Source of the DNA: DATJFQ01 sp035495555
GTDB taxonomy: Bacteria > Acidobacteriota > Vicinamibacteria > Vicinamibacterales > 2-12-FULL-66-21
DNA length: 64,000 nucleotides
Assembly: GCA_035495555.1 (NCBI GenBank)
Contig: DATJFQ010000041.1
Location: forward strand, 62,001-126,000
Direction: 5' to 3'
The stretch's first letter is position 1. Every line of letters begins with the position of its first letter. The translations under genes and the position numbers were made by a program. This document shows positions 24,158-32,196 of the stretch, piece by piece. The notes beneath the pieces are model-generated. The model saw only the letters and a list, made by a program, of their open reading frames with translations, was not told the DNA's origin and did not search any database.

Positions 24158-24240
24158 CGGTTCGGCGGTTCGGAGGTGCGGCGGTGCGGAGGTTCGCCTG
24201 GGTTCGAGGTTCGGGTTCGGGTTCGGGGGTTCGGGTTCTG
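24158..24240. repeat. octamer/hexamer GGTTCGG tract
   Basis: The tract starts with five 8-bp units (CGGTTCGG, CGGTTCGG, AGGTGCGG, CGGTGCGG, AGGTTCGC) and continues with GTTCGG hexamers. It fills most of the spacer between the transglycosylase gene and the pilC promoter, both on the minus strand. Confidence 0.75.
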
Positions 24241-24316
24241 GCCGACTTCGGGCGGGCTGGGCGAGCGCGTCCGGATTCGCCGCCGGCCGCTGACCGCACG
24301 CCGCGGCCGCGATCCA

Positions 24317-24979
24317 CTACTTAATCCCGGCGAGCGAAAGAATTCGCGAGACGTAGCTCTGGGTTTCGCGGTATGGGGGAATGCCCTGGAATTTCTGGAC
24401 GGCTCCTTCGCCTGCGTTGTAGGCGGCGAGCGCCAGGTCGACGGCACCCCAGCGGTCGAGCAGATCCTTGAGGCGCTTGACGCCCGCTTCGATGTTGGTT
24501 TTCGGATCGTAAGGATTGCGGACGCGGTATTCCCGGGCGGTGGCGGGCATGATCTGCATCAGCCCCATCGCCCCCTTCGAGGAGCGCGCGCGAGGCTGGT
24601 AGTTCGACTCCACCTGAATGAGCGCTCTGACCAGCAGTGGATCCACGCCGTGGGCTTCCGACAGGGCCGAGATGATCTCACCATACGGCGTCGACTGGAG
24701 AACCGACGTGTCCCTCGATTCCGTTCCCTCGTCCGCAGCAGGTACGACGGGATCGGGGTGGGGCACCTCGTCGTTCACGATCTTGTCGATGAGCGCCTTG
24801 TCGCAGGTGACGTCACCCCCCGCACGGAGAGTCAAGATGACCGCGCTCCCCTGCTCGCGATGCGACTTCACCGAGAGCGTGCGGCCGGACGTCAGGTAGA
24901 CGATTTCCGCGGACGCTGTCGAGGCAACGCCAACGAACGCGACGGCTACGGCCAGCCGGGCCAGGGGCTTCACCTGCAT
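24317..24979 (-). CDS. soluble lytic murein transglycosylase (SLT family)
   Basis: A 220-residue exported protein (signal LAVAVAFVGVASTASA). Residues about 22-65 form a small DUF4124-like N-terminal module (IVYLTSGRTLSVKSHREQG). The SLT catalytic domain begins near 100: VRALIQVESNYQPRARSSKG contains the catalytic glutamate, then AMGLMQIMPATA, NIEAGVKRLKDLL and LALAAYNAGEGAV. It cleaves peptidoglycan glycan strands in the periplasm and may open the wall for the neighbouring secretion/pilus machine; that link is inferred from position. I chose the ATG at 24979 over the one at 25021 because it precedes the signal peptide directly. Confidence 0.87.
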   Translation of the reverse strand: MQVKPLARLAVAVAFVGVASTASAEIVYLTSGRTLSVKSHREQGSAVILTLRAGGDVTCDKALIDKIVNDEVPHPDPVVPAADEGTESRDTSVLQSTPYGEIISALSEAHGVDPLLVRALIQVESNYQPRARSSKGAMGLMQIMPATAREYRVRNPYDPKTNIEAGVKRLKDLLDRWGAVDLALAAYNAGEGAVQKFQGIPPYRETQSYVSRILSLAGIK

Positions 24980-25067
24980 TGGGACAAGGGATCCTAGCAT
25001 CCGGCCTGAGCCGGTGTCCAACCTACGGATGAGCTGGCCGCCTACCTGCAGTCGCCAGTCGGCCAGT

Positions 25068-25093
25068 CAAAATCCACTGGCCCGTGGATTTTG
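25068..25093 (-). terminator. hairpin downstream of the lipoprotein gene
   Basis: CAAAATCCAC (25068-25077) and GTGGATTTTG (25084-25093) form a perfect 10-bp stem with a 6-nt loop. It lies 33 bp beyond the lipoprotein stop. The TTTTG in the 3' arm and the lack of a U run make its strength uncertain. Confidence 0.5.
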
Positions 25094-25127
25094 GGAGTTG
25101 GGAGTTGGGAATTGGGAATTGGGAGTT
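25093..25127. repeat. five GGGANTT heptamers at a gene 3' end
   Basis: Units GGGAGTT, GGGAGTT, GGGAATT, GGGAATT, GGGAGTT follow each other with strict 7-bp spacing. The array touches the stop codon of the lipoprotein gene on the minus strand. Confidence 0.87.
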
Positions 25128-25998
25128 ATTTCACGTCGACGAACGTGTGGTACACCCTGATCCCCAGCTCCCTCGGATCCCCTCCCCCTGGCTTGAACGT
25201 CCGGTCGACAGAGATGGTGAGGGTCACCGTCTCACTGTTCCCCATCGCCGCGGCGCTTATCGGAATCGTTTTTAACGTGGCATTGCGGGCTTCGGCGGCA
25301 AATCGGGCGACGGGCTTTCCTTCGACGCTCACCGTGACCTGCTGCGGCGGCGTGAACTGGTCGGAACGCGCATCGTACTCGAGGTAGAAAACGACGTCCT
25401 GCTTCGGGTTGCGGAATTCGATGGCCGCTTCCTTCCCGGTCCACTGCCATTCGTTCCCCGGATTCCTGGTGTCGACTTCTGCCGGGTACCAGCCGCCCTC
25501 GTTCAGGATCGCGAGGTTCTCGGAGGACGGAAGGACCTGGATTTTAGCGACGACGTATTCATGGCGGCCGGCATCCTGCCCGTTGAGCGTCAGGCGCTGA
25601 CCAGTGTCGCGGTCGTACAAGCCCAGCCGTGCAGTCGCCTCGCCGATGTACGGATAGTTCGGGATGAAGACGGTCCGCGTGTACTCGATCGTCTGTCCGG
25701 GCTGCCACGCGGTCGTCGGCGTTGGCGGCACGTGGTCGTCGGTCCACATCTGCTCGCCTTCCGAGTCGAGCACGTGCATGAACACCCAGTAGCTCTTGTC
25801 GAAATGCGCGTTCGGTTCGACTTTGAATTTATACGTGAGGTTGACGACGCTGCCGATCGGCACGCGGTCCTTGCTGAACGTCAGCGATGGCGTGGCGACG
25901 GCAGGACCATTGTCCCTGTTGTTCTTTCCGCAGCCCATGGTTCCGACGAGCGCCGCACTCAGAGCCGCGCAGAGGATTCGCCTGACGTCGATACGCAT
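25126..25998 (-). CDS. lipoprotein of unknown function
   Basis: The 290-residue protein has a lipobox (ALVGTMGC). The N-terminal domain (about 35-160) looks like a beta-sandwich (VPIGSVVNLTYKFKVEPNAH, YWVFMHVLDSEGEQMWTDDH, YIGEATARLGLYDRDTGQRL), and the C-terminal domain (about 165-290) like a carbohydrate-binding-type sandwich (IEFRNPKQDVVFYLEYDARS). I do not recognise a named family. A TACAAC box ends about 8 bp before the ATG, so the mRNA may be leaderless. It is divergent from the BMC shell gene, with no clear functional tie. Confidence 0.72.
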   Translation of the reverse strand: MRIDVRRILCAALSAALVGTMGCGKNNRDNGPAVATPSLTFSKDRVPIGSVVNLTYKFKVEPNAHFDKSYWVFMHVLDSEGEQMWTDDHVPPTPTTAWQPGQTIEYTRTVFIPNYPYIGEATARLGLYDRDTGQRLTLNGQDAGRHEYVVAKIQVLPSSENLAILNEGGWYPAEVDTRNPGNEWQWTGKEAAIEFRNPKQDVVFYLEYDARSDQFTPPQQVTVSVEGKPVARFAAEARNATLKTIPISAAAMGNSETVTLTISVDRTFKPGGGDPRELGIRVYHTFVDVK

Positions 25999-26054
25999 CG
26001 ACGGAAGTTGTACTGCAGTTGTGGGAGGTACAGCAATATGTTAGCGTTCACCGC

Positions 26055-26345
26055 GTGGACGCACTCGGGATGGTGGAAACGCGCGGGTTGATCGGCTCCG
26101 TCGAAGCGGCGGACGCGATGGTCAAGGCCGCCAACGTCGTGCTGATCGGCAAGGAATACATCGGCGCTGGATACGTGACCGTTCTAGTCCGCGGAGATGT
26201 CGGCGCGGTGAAGGCGGCCACCGACGCTGGGGCCGCGGCAGCACGTCGTGTCGGCGAGTTGATTTCCGTGCACGTCATCCCGCGTCCGCACGCGGAGGTG
26301 GAAAAAGTCCTCCCGAAGCCTCCGAAAGACACTCCGGGCCGCTGA
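26055..26345 (+). CDS. bacterial microcompartment hexameric shell protein (BMC-H, PduA/EutM-like)
   Basis: The protein is a single BMC domain nearly identical in pattern to PduA: ALGMVETRGLIGSVEAADAM at the N-terminus, IGAGYVTVLVRGDVGAVKAA with the KAATDAGAAAA helix, and VHVIPRPHAEVEKVLP at the end. BMC-H proteins tile the facets of a protein shell around aldehyde-handling enzymes. The next gene is such an enzyme. The start is unclear: GTG at 26055 gives the normal length (96 residues), TTG at 26019 is in frame but adds an unusual extension, and the only codon behind a good GGGAGG site (ATG at 26038) is out of frame and yields a 17-residue peptide. No pentameric or trimeric shell gene is present nearby. 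Confidence 0.9.
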   Translation: MDALGMVETRGLIGSVEAADAMVKAANVVLIGKEYIGAGYVTVLVRGDVGAVKAATDAGAAAARRVGELISVHVIPRPHAEVEKVLPKPPKDTPGR

Positions 26346-26362
26346 CCACGCGCCGGCCCTGC

Positions 26363-26376
26363 TGAATGGTGAATGG
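26363..26376. repeat. two TGAATGG heptamers over an ATG
   Basis: Two identical 7-bp units abut each other; the second contains the aldehyde dehydrogenase start codon. This is a minimal example of the heptamer tracts seen elsewhere, and two units alone could be chance. Confidence 0.4.
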
Positions 26377-28193
26377 CCACTGACCGCGATCTCGCGTCGA
26401 TAGCCGAGGCGCGTGCGCTCGCCCGGCGCGCGAAGGCGGCGGCTCCTGCCCTCGCGGAACTCTCCCAGTCTCAGATTGACGGTATCGTTGACGCCATGGC
26501 GGCGGCGGCGACCGAACACGCCGAGCCGCTCGCCCGGCTTGCGCACGAAGAAACAGGGTTCGGGGTCGTCCGCGACAAAGTCCTCAAGAATCTTTTCGCG
26601 TCGGAGAAAATCTACAGATTCATCCGCCCCATGAAGACGGTGGGCGTCATCGGCCGGCTCGAGGACCGGAAGGTCATCGAGATTGCCGAGCCATTCGGGG
26701 TCGTCGCCGCGATCGTCCCGTCGACGAACCCGACCTCGACGGCGATCTACAAGATTCTGATCTCGATGAAGGCGCGCTGCCCCATCGTGCTCAGCCCGCA
26801 TCCTGCCGCCGTACGCTGCATCACCCGCGTCGCCGAAGTCATGAACGACGCCGCACGGCGCGCCGGAGCACCGGAGGGCGCAATCAACTGGATGACGACG
26901 GTGTCGCTCGAGGGAACACAGGAGCTGATGAAGGCGCGCGAAGTCGCCGTCATCCTGGCCACCGGCGGGATGGGCCTGGTCCGATCGGCGTACAGCGCAG
27001 GCAAGCCCGCGTACGGCGTCGGGCCGGGAAACGCGCCGGCCTACATCGAACGATCCGCGGACGTCGCAAAAGCTGCGCGGGACATCGTCACAGGTAAAAC
27101 ATTCGACAACGGGCTGCTCTGCTCGTCGGAGAACTCCGTCGTCGTGGATGCTGCCGTGGCGGAGGACGCCAAACGCGAGTTGGTCGCCAACGGCGCTTAC
27201 TTCGTCAGACCCGCCGAAGCGGACGCGGTTGCAAAACTGCTCGTCACACCACAGCGACTGCCGAACCCGGCCCTGGTCGGACGACCGGCAACCTACATCG
27301 CGCAGCAGGCCGGGATCACCGTCCCAGCGGAGACCCGTGTGCTCATCGCGGAACTGAAGGGTGTCGGCCGCGACTACCCGCTCTCGATCGAGAAGCTCTG
27401 CCCCGTTCTATCCTTTTATATAGTGGCGGACTGGCAGCAAGGTTGTGAACGCTGCAAGGAGATCCTCCGTTACGGCGGGATGGGGCACACGATGTCGATC
27501 CACTCGCGGAACGACGAAGTGATCCTGCAGTTCGGTCTCGAGAAGCCAGCGTTTCGCATCGTGGTGAACTCGCCCTCGACGCTCGGATCGATCGGCCTCA
27601 CCACCGGTCTCGATCCGTCGATGACGCTCGGCTGCGGCGGATGGGGCGGGAACATCACGTCGGACAACATCTCGCCGAAGCACCTGCTCAACATCAAGCG
27701 GATCGCGTACGAGGTGATGCCGGCGGCCGCCGCAGCGGCTTCGCTCCGGCCCCCGCCGACATCCACCGGGTCTGCCGCCGGATACGCTGCCGCCTCACAG
27801 AGCAAAATCGGCGGGGGGCCAGAAATTGCCGGGACCGATCTACCCAAAGCGCCTTCGCGGCCGGTGCCCCCGGCCGGCATTTCTGCCGAAACCCTGGCGC
27901 GCCGCATCGACGAGTTCCTGACGTCCAGGGGCTATAAGGCTTCTCCGCCGGCTGCGCCGCAAGCAACGGTTGAGGCCCCGGTGAGCGATCCTGGCACACG
28001 GACCGGGTCTGCGTCGTCGGCGGCTACAGAGACTGTCGAAAAACCCGCCGACTTCGTGTGCGAAGACGACGTGCGACAGGCGCTGCGACAAGGCCGCAAA
28101 ATCGTGATCGGCGAGCGCACGATCGTGACGCCTGCCGCGCGGGATCTCGGGGAGCAGCATCGACTGCTCGTTCAGGCCGGCTGGCGCGCGTGA
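26373..28193 (+). CDS. microcompartment-associated CoA-acylating aldehyde dehydrogenase with C-terminal extension
   Basis: The 606-residue protein contains an EutE/PduP-type aldehyde dehydrogenase (about 1-450) that turns an aldehyde plus CoA and NAD+ into acyl-CoA. The catalytic cysteine is C250 in FDNGLLCSSENSVVV, with VGPGNAPAYIE and TLGCGGWGGNITSDN as other family marks. The usual length is 460-530. Here a Pro/Ala-rich linker leads to an amphipathic helix (ISAETLARRIDEFLTSRGY, 503-521), probably an encapsulation peptide, and then a second linker and a compact module (561-604; FVCEDDVRQALRQGRKIVIG, RTIVTPAARDLGEQH). From memory that module resembles segments of other microcompartment proteins. 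It follows the BMC-H gene by 27 bp. Confidence 0.9.
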   Translation: MATDRDLASIAEARALARRAKAAAPALAELSQSQIDGIVDAMAAAATEHAEPLARLAHEETGFGVVRDKVLKNLFASEKIYRFIRPMKTVGVIGRLEDRKVIEIAEPFGVVAAIVPSTNPTSTAIYKILISMKARCPIVLSPHPAAVRCITRVAEVMNDAARRAGAPEGAINWMTTVSLEGTQELMKAREVAVILATGGMGLVRSAYSAGKPAYGVGPGNAPAYIERSADVAKAARDIVTGKTFDNGLLCSSENSVVVDAAVAEDAKRELVANGAYFVRPAEADAVAKLLVTPQRLPNPALVGRPATYIAQQAGITVPAETRVLIAELKGVGRDYPLSIEKLCPVLSFYIVADWQQGCERCKEILRYGGMGHTMSIHSRNDEVILQFGLEKPAFRIVVNSPSTLGSIGLTTGLDPSMTLGCGGWGGNITSDNISPKHLLNIKRIAYEVMPAAAAAASLRPPPTSTGSAAGYAAASQSKIGGGPEIAGTDLPKAPSRPVPPAGISAETLARRIDEFLTSRGYKASPPAAPQATVEAPVSDPGTRTGSASSAATETVEKPADFVCEDDVRQALRQGRKIVIGERTIVTPAARDLGEQHRLLVQAGWRA

Positions 28194-28417
28194 GCCGATG
28201 GCCGTTGGGTGATGCTGTTCGCTGCTGACGGCGCGTACAGCCGCGTTCGTGTCGGGCGCTCGAGGACGAACGACTGTGTTATGCTGGCCACCCCAGCTTT
28301 TGTTCCACCCATCGGCACCTCAGGGTGCTGCCGGAGCCGTCGACCTCAACAGGGCAAGAGGTTTGCACGGTGCGGAAGGTCATGCATATGCCGGTTGTCC
28401 GCGAGGAAGCGTCCAGC

Positions 28418-30169
28418 ATGATGCGTCGGGTCAAGGCGAGTCGGCTGGCGAGTGCTGTCGTGACGAGCGCTGCCTTTCTGGCAATGGCCGCGTGCGGCTC
28501 CAACCCGCGGCCGCAGGTATCCGCGAAGCCGCCGGTTCAGCCCGCAAAACCCCGAACACCCACGCCGCCCGCTGCTGACGCGGCCCTTCCCGTCCTCAAG
28601 GATCCCATCGAAGTACTTGTCGATCGATCGCAGCAGCGTTTCGAAGAAGGCGAACGCGAACTGCAGGCCGGGCATCTGGATCGCGCCCGCGCGGCGTTCG
28701 ACGCGTCGATCGGTGTCCTGCTCGAGTCGCCTTACGGCGCGCGAACCGAACCGCGGCTGCGTGCGCAGTTCGACCGCCTCGTGGACCGCATCAACGCCTA
28801 CGAAATCACGTCGCTCGCTCAGGGCGATGGGTTCATGGAAAAGCGGTACGAAGCGGCGCCGATCGACAACATCCTCGCGAACTTCACGACGTTTACCGCT
28901 CCCCCGCCCGACGAGGCAATGAAGGCCGCCGTGAAGGCGGACCTGGAGAGCAACGGACACGACATTCCAATCCCCGAGCAGCCGAAAGTGCTCGCCTACA
29001 TCCAGGTGTTTCAGACGCGGCTGCGCGACTACATCCAGGACAGCCTCGAGCGCGGGGCAAAGTATCTCCCGATGATCCAGAACGTCTTCCGCGCGGAAGG
29101 GCTCCCGCTGGATCTCGCGTACATTCCCATCATCGAGAGCTCCTTCAAGACCAACGCGCTGTCGAAGGCGAGCGCGAAAGGGCCGTGGCAGTTCATGAAG
29201 GCGACGGCGCAGGAGCACGGCCTCAAGACGGACTGGTTCATCGACGAGCGGTCCGATCCCGAGAAAGCGACGGTCGCCGCGGCTTCGTATCTGAAGACGC
29301 TGAGCAACATGTTCGATGGCGACTGGAACCTTGTGCTCGCCGCGTACAACGGTGGCCCCGGCCGGGTACAGCGCGCGATGAAAGCGTCCGGACTCGACGA
29401 CTTCTGGGAACTCTCGAAGAGCTCGAAGTACCTGCCCCGTGAAACGCGCGAGTACGTCCCGCTCATCCTCGCGGCCATGATCGTCGCACGGAACCCTGTC
29501 CAGTACGGCTTCGAGGCGGTGAGCGCCGACCCGATTCAGTACGAGAAGGTTGAACTTCCCCGCGCGATTGACCTGCGCCGCGTCGCGGAGTGGACCGGGA
29601 CGACCGTCGACGAAATCCAGTCCCTCAACCCCGAACTGCGGCGCTGGACGACGCCGGTGAAGTATCCGAACTACGAGGTCAAAGTGCCCGTCGGCACGGG
29701 CGACAGGCTCGAAGCGCGGCTGGCCGAAGCCTCCCCGACGGACTTTACGGCGCTGAAGTGGTACACGGTGCGTAAGGGGGAAACGCTGTTGAGCGTGGCG
29801 CGCCGGTTCGGGGTGACGCGCAGCGACGTCGCTGAGGCCAACAACCTGTCGACGAAGGCGCGCCTGCACGCCGGCGAGGAGATCATCATCCCGCGCGCAC
29901 CGGCGACGCTGCTGGCCGCCCGCACCGAGCGGACCGCGCCGACCGCCGTCGCATCGCGCTCGCTCGCGAGCGACGCCGAGCGGCCGACGGCCACGCACGC
30001 GTCCAACACGCAACTCACGCCGATCACCTATCGCGTCAAGCGCGGCGACACGCTCTCGTCAATCGCCGACCTTTTCGACACGACGGTGGCGAAGATCAAA
30101 TCGTGGAACCGGCTGCACTCGAACGCGGTCATGGCCGGGACGCGATTGAAGATCATGCGCGCGCGCTAA
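28418..30169 (+). CDS. MltD-like membrane-bound lytic transglycosylase with two LysM domains
   Basis: A 583-residue lipoprotein (lipobox FLAMAAC). After a helical N-terminal region it has an SLT domain with the catalytic glutamate in LAYIPIIESSFKTNALSKAS, then AKGPWQFMKATA and LVLAAYNGGPGRV. Two LysM domains follow (WYTVRKGETLLSVARRFGV near 450, and TYRVKRGDTLSSIADLFDT at the C-terminus), which bind peptidoglycan. This is the MltD layout. AGGAAG at 28404-28409 supports the ATG at 28418. The 224-bp upstream region contains TATGCT (28280-28285) as a possible -10 box; I could not assign the long leader to a known riboswitch. Confidence 0.9.
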   Translation: MMRRVKASRLASAVVTSAAFLAMAACGSNPRPQVSAKPPVQPAKPRTPTPPAADAALPVLKDPIEVLVDRSQQRFEEGERELQAGHLDRARAAFDASIGVLLESPYGARTEPRLRAQFDRLVDRINAYEITSLAQGDGFMEKRYEAAPIDNILANFTTFTAPPPDEAMKAAVKADLESNGHDIPIPEQPKVLAYIQVFQTRLRDYIQDSLERGAKYLPMIQNVFRAEGLPLDLAYIPIIESSFKTNALSKASAKGPWQFMKATAQEHGLKTDWFIDERSDPEKATVAAASYLKTLSNMFDGDWNLVLAAYNGGPGRVQRAMKASGLDDFWELSKSSKYLPRETREYVPLILAAMIVARNPVQYGFEAVSADPIQYEKVELPRAIDLRRVAEWTGTTVDEIQSLNPELRRWTTPVKYPNYEVKVPVGTGDRLEARLAEASPTDFTALKWYTVRKGETLLSVARRFGVTRSDVAEANNLSTKARLHAGEEIIIPRAPATLLAARTERTAPTAVASRSLASDAERPTATHASNTQLTPITYRVKRGDTLSSIADLFDTTVAKIKSWNRLHSNAVMAGTRLKIMRAR

Positions 30170-30652
30170 GCGTCGCCGAGGCCGATCCGTCTCGCCCCCA
30201 TCGTCAGTGATGGAGAGCGCCGCCCGCCGCACTCCGCACGCCACGCGCCGCGCGATGGGGCCCCTGCTCGGCTCCCAGTTCGTGCTCGGCGGCCGGAAAG
30301 ACGTGTCGACGGGAGGCGGCTCCGCGCGAGGCGCGGCCCAGCACCCGTCCGAGGCACCCAGCCTCCAGCACCCCGCGCGACGCGCGGCGCGCGATGGGGC
30401 CCAGCTCGGCCAGCTCCGCCTTCGCGCAGGTACAGAATCCGCTGCGCTCCGGCGCGATCTCGCCGAAGCCGCGTCGCGGAGGAGGCGGACCTCAGTTCGT
30501 GCACGTTCAGCGAATAGCAGAAAACACATCGGCCAGACGGCGCGTGGATCGCAACTTCCGCGCACAATCCGCAGCGGTCGTGAGCCGTCTCCGTGATTTG
30601 CAAACAAAACCGCACGGCGCTGCCTGCGCTGCGGTCTTGCAATACCGCGGGC
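30170..30652. repeat. non-coding stretch with minus-oriented copies of a ~190-bp repeat, upstream of yifB
   Basis: No gene is credible here. Segments 30255-30340 and 30391-30502 are reverse-complement relatives of the tandem repeats at 32197-32760. Shared blocks include the sequence around CGGATTCTGTACCTGCGCGA (reverse orientation) and the block around CGACACGTCTTTCCGGCCGC. The two groups of copies therefore flank yifB as a large, imperfect inverted repeat. The long open frames on either strand are by-products of the repeat. Confidence 0.75.
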
Positions 30653-32152
30653 ATGCTCGCCTGCATCCGCTCCGCGGCCGTATACGGCATTGAAGCGTCG
30701 ACCGTCGCGATCGAAGTCGACGTCTCGTTCGGCCTCCCGGGATTTACCGTGGTCGGACTTCCCGACGCCAGCGTTCGCGAAAGCCGCGATCGGATCAAGA
30801 GTGCGATCCGAAACAGCGGCTTCACGTTTCCCCGGCATCGCATCATCGTCAATCTCGCTCCCGCTGATGTTCGCAAAGCGGGATCGTCGTTCGATCTTCC
30901 AATTGCGCTGGGCGTGCTCGCGGCATCGGGCGCGATCACCCGACGCGATGTGGACGACGTGCTCGTGCTCGGTGAGCTGTCGCTGGATGGCGCGATTCAG
31001 CCGGCGCGTGGAGTGCTCCCAGTTGCGGCCGCGGCGCGATCGCGCAAGTTCAAGGGACTGCTGCTCCCCGAGGGCAACAGCCGTGAGGCAGCGGTCGTGG
31101 AGGGATTGGACTTCTATCCAGTGCGGTCGTTGACCGAGGCGGTGGACGCCATTAATCGTCCGAATCCGGTCGTCTTGACCTCCGAGCAGCAGGGGGAATC
31201 GACGGAAGCGTTGCACGGCGATTTCGCGGACGTCCGCGGTCAGTTGCTCGCTCGCAGAGCGCTGGAGATCGCCGCCGCGGGCGCCCACAACGTGCTGCTG
31301 TCGGGTGCGCCCGGGTCGGGCAAAACGATGATGGCCCGACGGACGGCTGGGATCCTGCCGCCGCTCACATTCGACGAGGCGCTCGAGGTCACGGCCATTC
31401 ATTCGGTCGCCGGGCTCCTGCCGGACGGGCGGGGCCTTGTGCGTGCGCGGCCGTTCCGGGCGCCGCATCACACCGTGTCCGACATTGCGCTCGTCGGAGG
31501 CGGGTCGAATCCGCGTCCGGGAGAAATCAGCCTGGCGCATCAAGGTGTGTTGTTCCTCGACGAAATGCCGGAGTTCAGCCGGCACGTGCTGGAAGTGCTT
31601 CGTCAGCCGTTGGAAGACGGCATGGTGCGGATCGCACGCGCGCAGCGCACCTGCGAGTTTCCTGCACGCTTCGTGTTGATTGGCGCGATGAACCCGTGCC
31701 CGTGCGGGTACCGTGGCCATGAGCGACGCGTCTGCCGATGTACGCCGCATCAGATTGCAGGATACGAATCGCGCCTTTCGGGACCGCTGCGCGACCGGAT
31801 CGATCTCACGGTCGGTGTCAGCGCGCTTCCCCCCGCGGAGCTGACCGGCGATGCGGCCGGCGAGTCGACGGCGGCTATCCGCGTGCGCGTGCAAGAAGCG
31901 AGGGCACGCCAGCAGGCGCGCCTCTCCGCAACAGGCGTTTCCGTGAACGCGCGCCTGGCGCCACGAATCCTCCGAACCGTCTGTGCGTTGGATGCCGGCG
32001 CGTCACGCCTGCTCGCGACGGCTGCCGAGCGATTAGACCTGAGCGCCCGCGGCTACGACCGTATCCTCCGCGTCAGCCGCACAATCGCCGATCTCGCGGG
32101 CCAGGAGCGTGTGTCTGCCGATCACGTCGCGGAAGCTCTCCAGTTTCGTTAA
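30653..32152 (+). CDS. yifB: YifB/ComM-family Mg-chelatase-like AAA+ helicase
   Basis: The 499-residue protein has the N-terminal ChlI/Lon-S5-like domain (VSFGLPGFTVVGLPDASVRE, IVNLAPADVRKAGSSFDLPI), an AAA+ core with Walker A GAPGSGKTMMARR and Walker B GVLFLDEMPEF, the cysteine-bearing NPCPCGYRGH segment, and a C-terminal Mg-chelatase domain (LSGPLRDRIDLTV, YDRILRVSRTIADLAG). ComM, the best-known relative, is a hexameric branch-migration helicase that helps integrate DNA during natural transformation. comEA and pilus genes in the same window fit a competence role. I chose the ATG at 30653, where the conserved domain begins. Confidence 0.9.
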   Translation: MLACIRSAAVYGIEASTVAIEVDVSFGLPGFTVVGLPDASVRESRDRIKSAIRNSGFTFPRHRIIVNLAPADVRKAGSSFDLPIALGVLAASGAITRRDVDDVLVLGELSLDGAIQPARGVLPVAAAARSRKFKGLLLPEGNSREAAVVEGLDFYPVRSLTEAVDAINRPNPVVLTSEQQGESTEALHGDFADVRGQLLARRALEIAAAGAHNVLLSGAPGSGKTMMARRTAGILPPLTFDEALEVTAIHSVAGLLPDGRGLVRARPFRAPHHTVSDIALVGGGSNPRPGEISLAHQGVLFLDEMPEFSRHVLEVLRQPLEDGMVRIARAQRTCEFPARFVLIGAMNPCPCGYRGHERRVCRCTPHQIAGYESRLSGPLRDRIDLTVGVSALPPAELTGDAAGESTAAIRVRVQEARARQQARLSATGVSVNARLAPRILRTVCALDAGASRLLATAAERLDLSARGYDRILRVSRTIADLAGQERVSADHVAEALQFR

Positions 32153-32196
32153 TGCCCTACGTCCGCGAGCACTGCGGGCGTACCTATCGCTTCGCG

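Noticed and set aside
28194..28417. Riboswitch (c-di-AMP or c-di-GMP type) before the LysM transglycosylase
   Set aside because: The genomic context is suggestive, but I could not place the conserved core elements of either class in the sequence.
30059..31894. 611-codon minus-strand frame over yifB and the upstream repeat
   Set aside because: Antisense to yifB for most of its length and continued by the repeat, which keeps all frames open.
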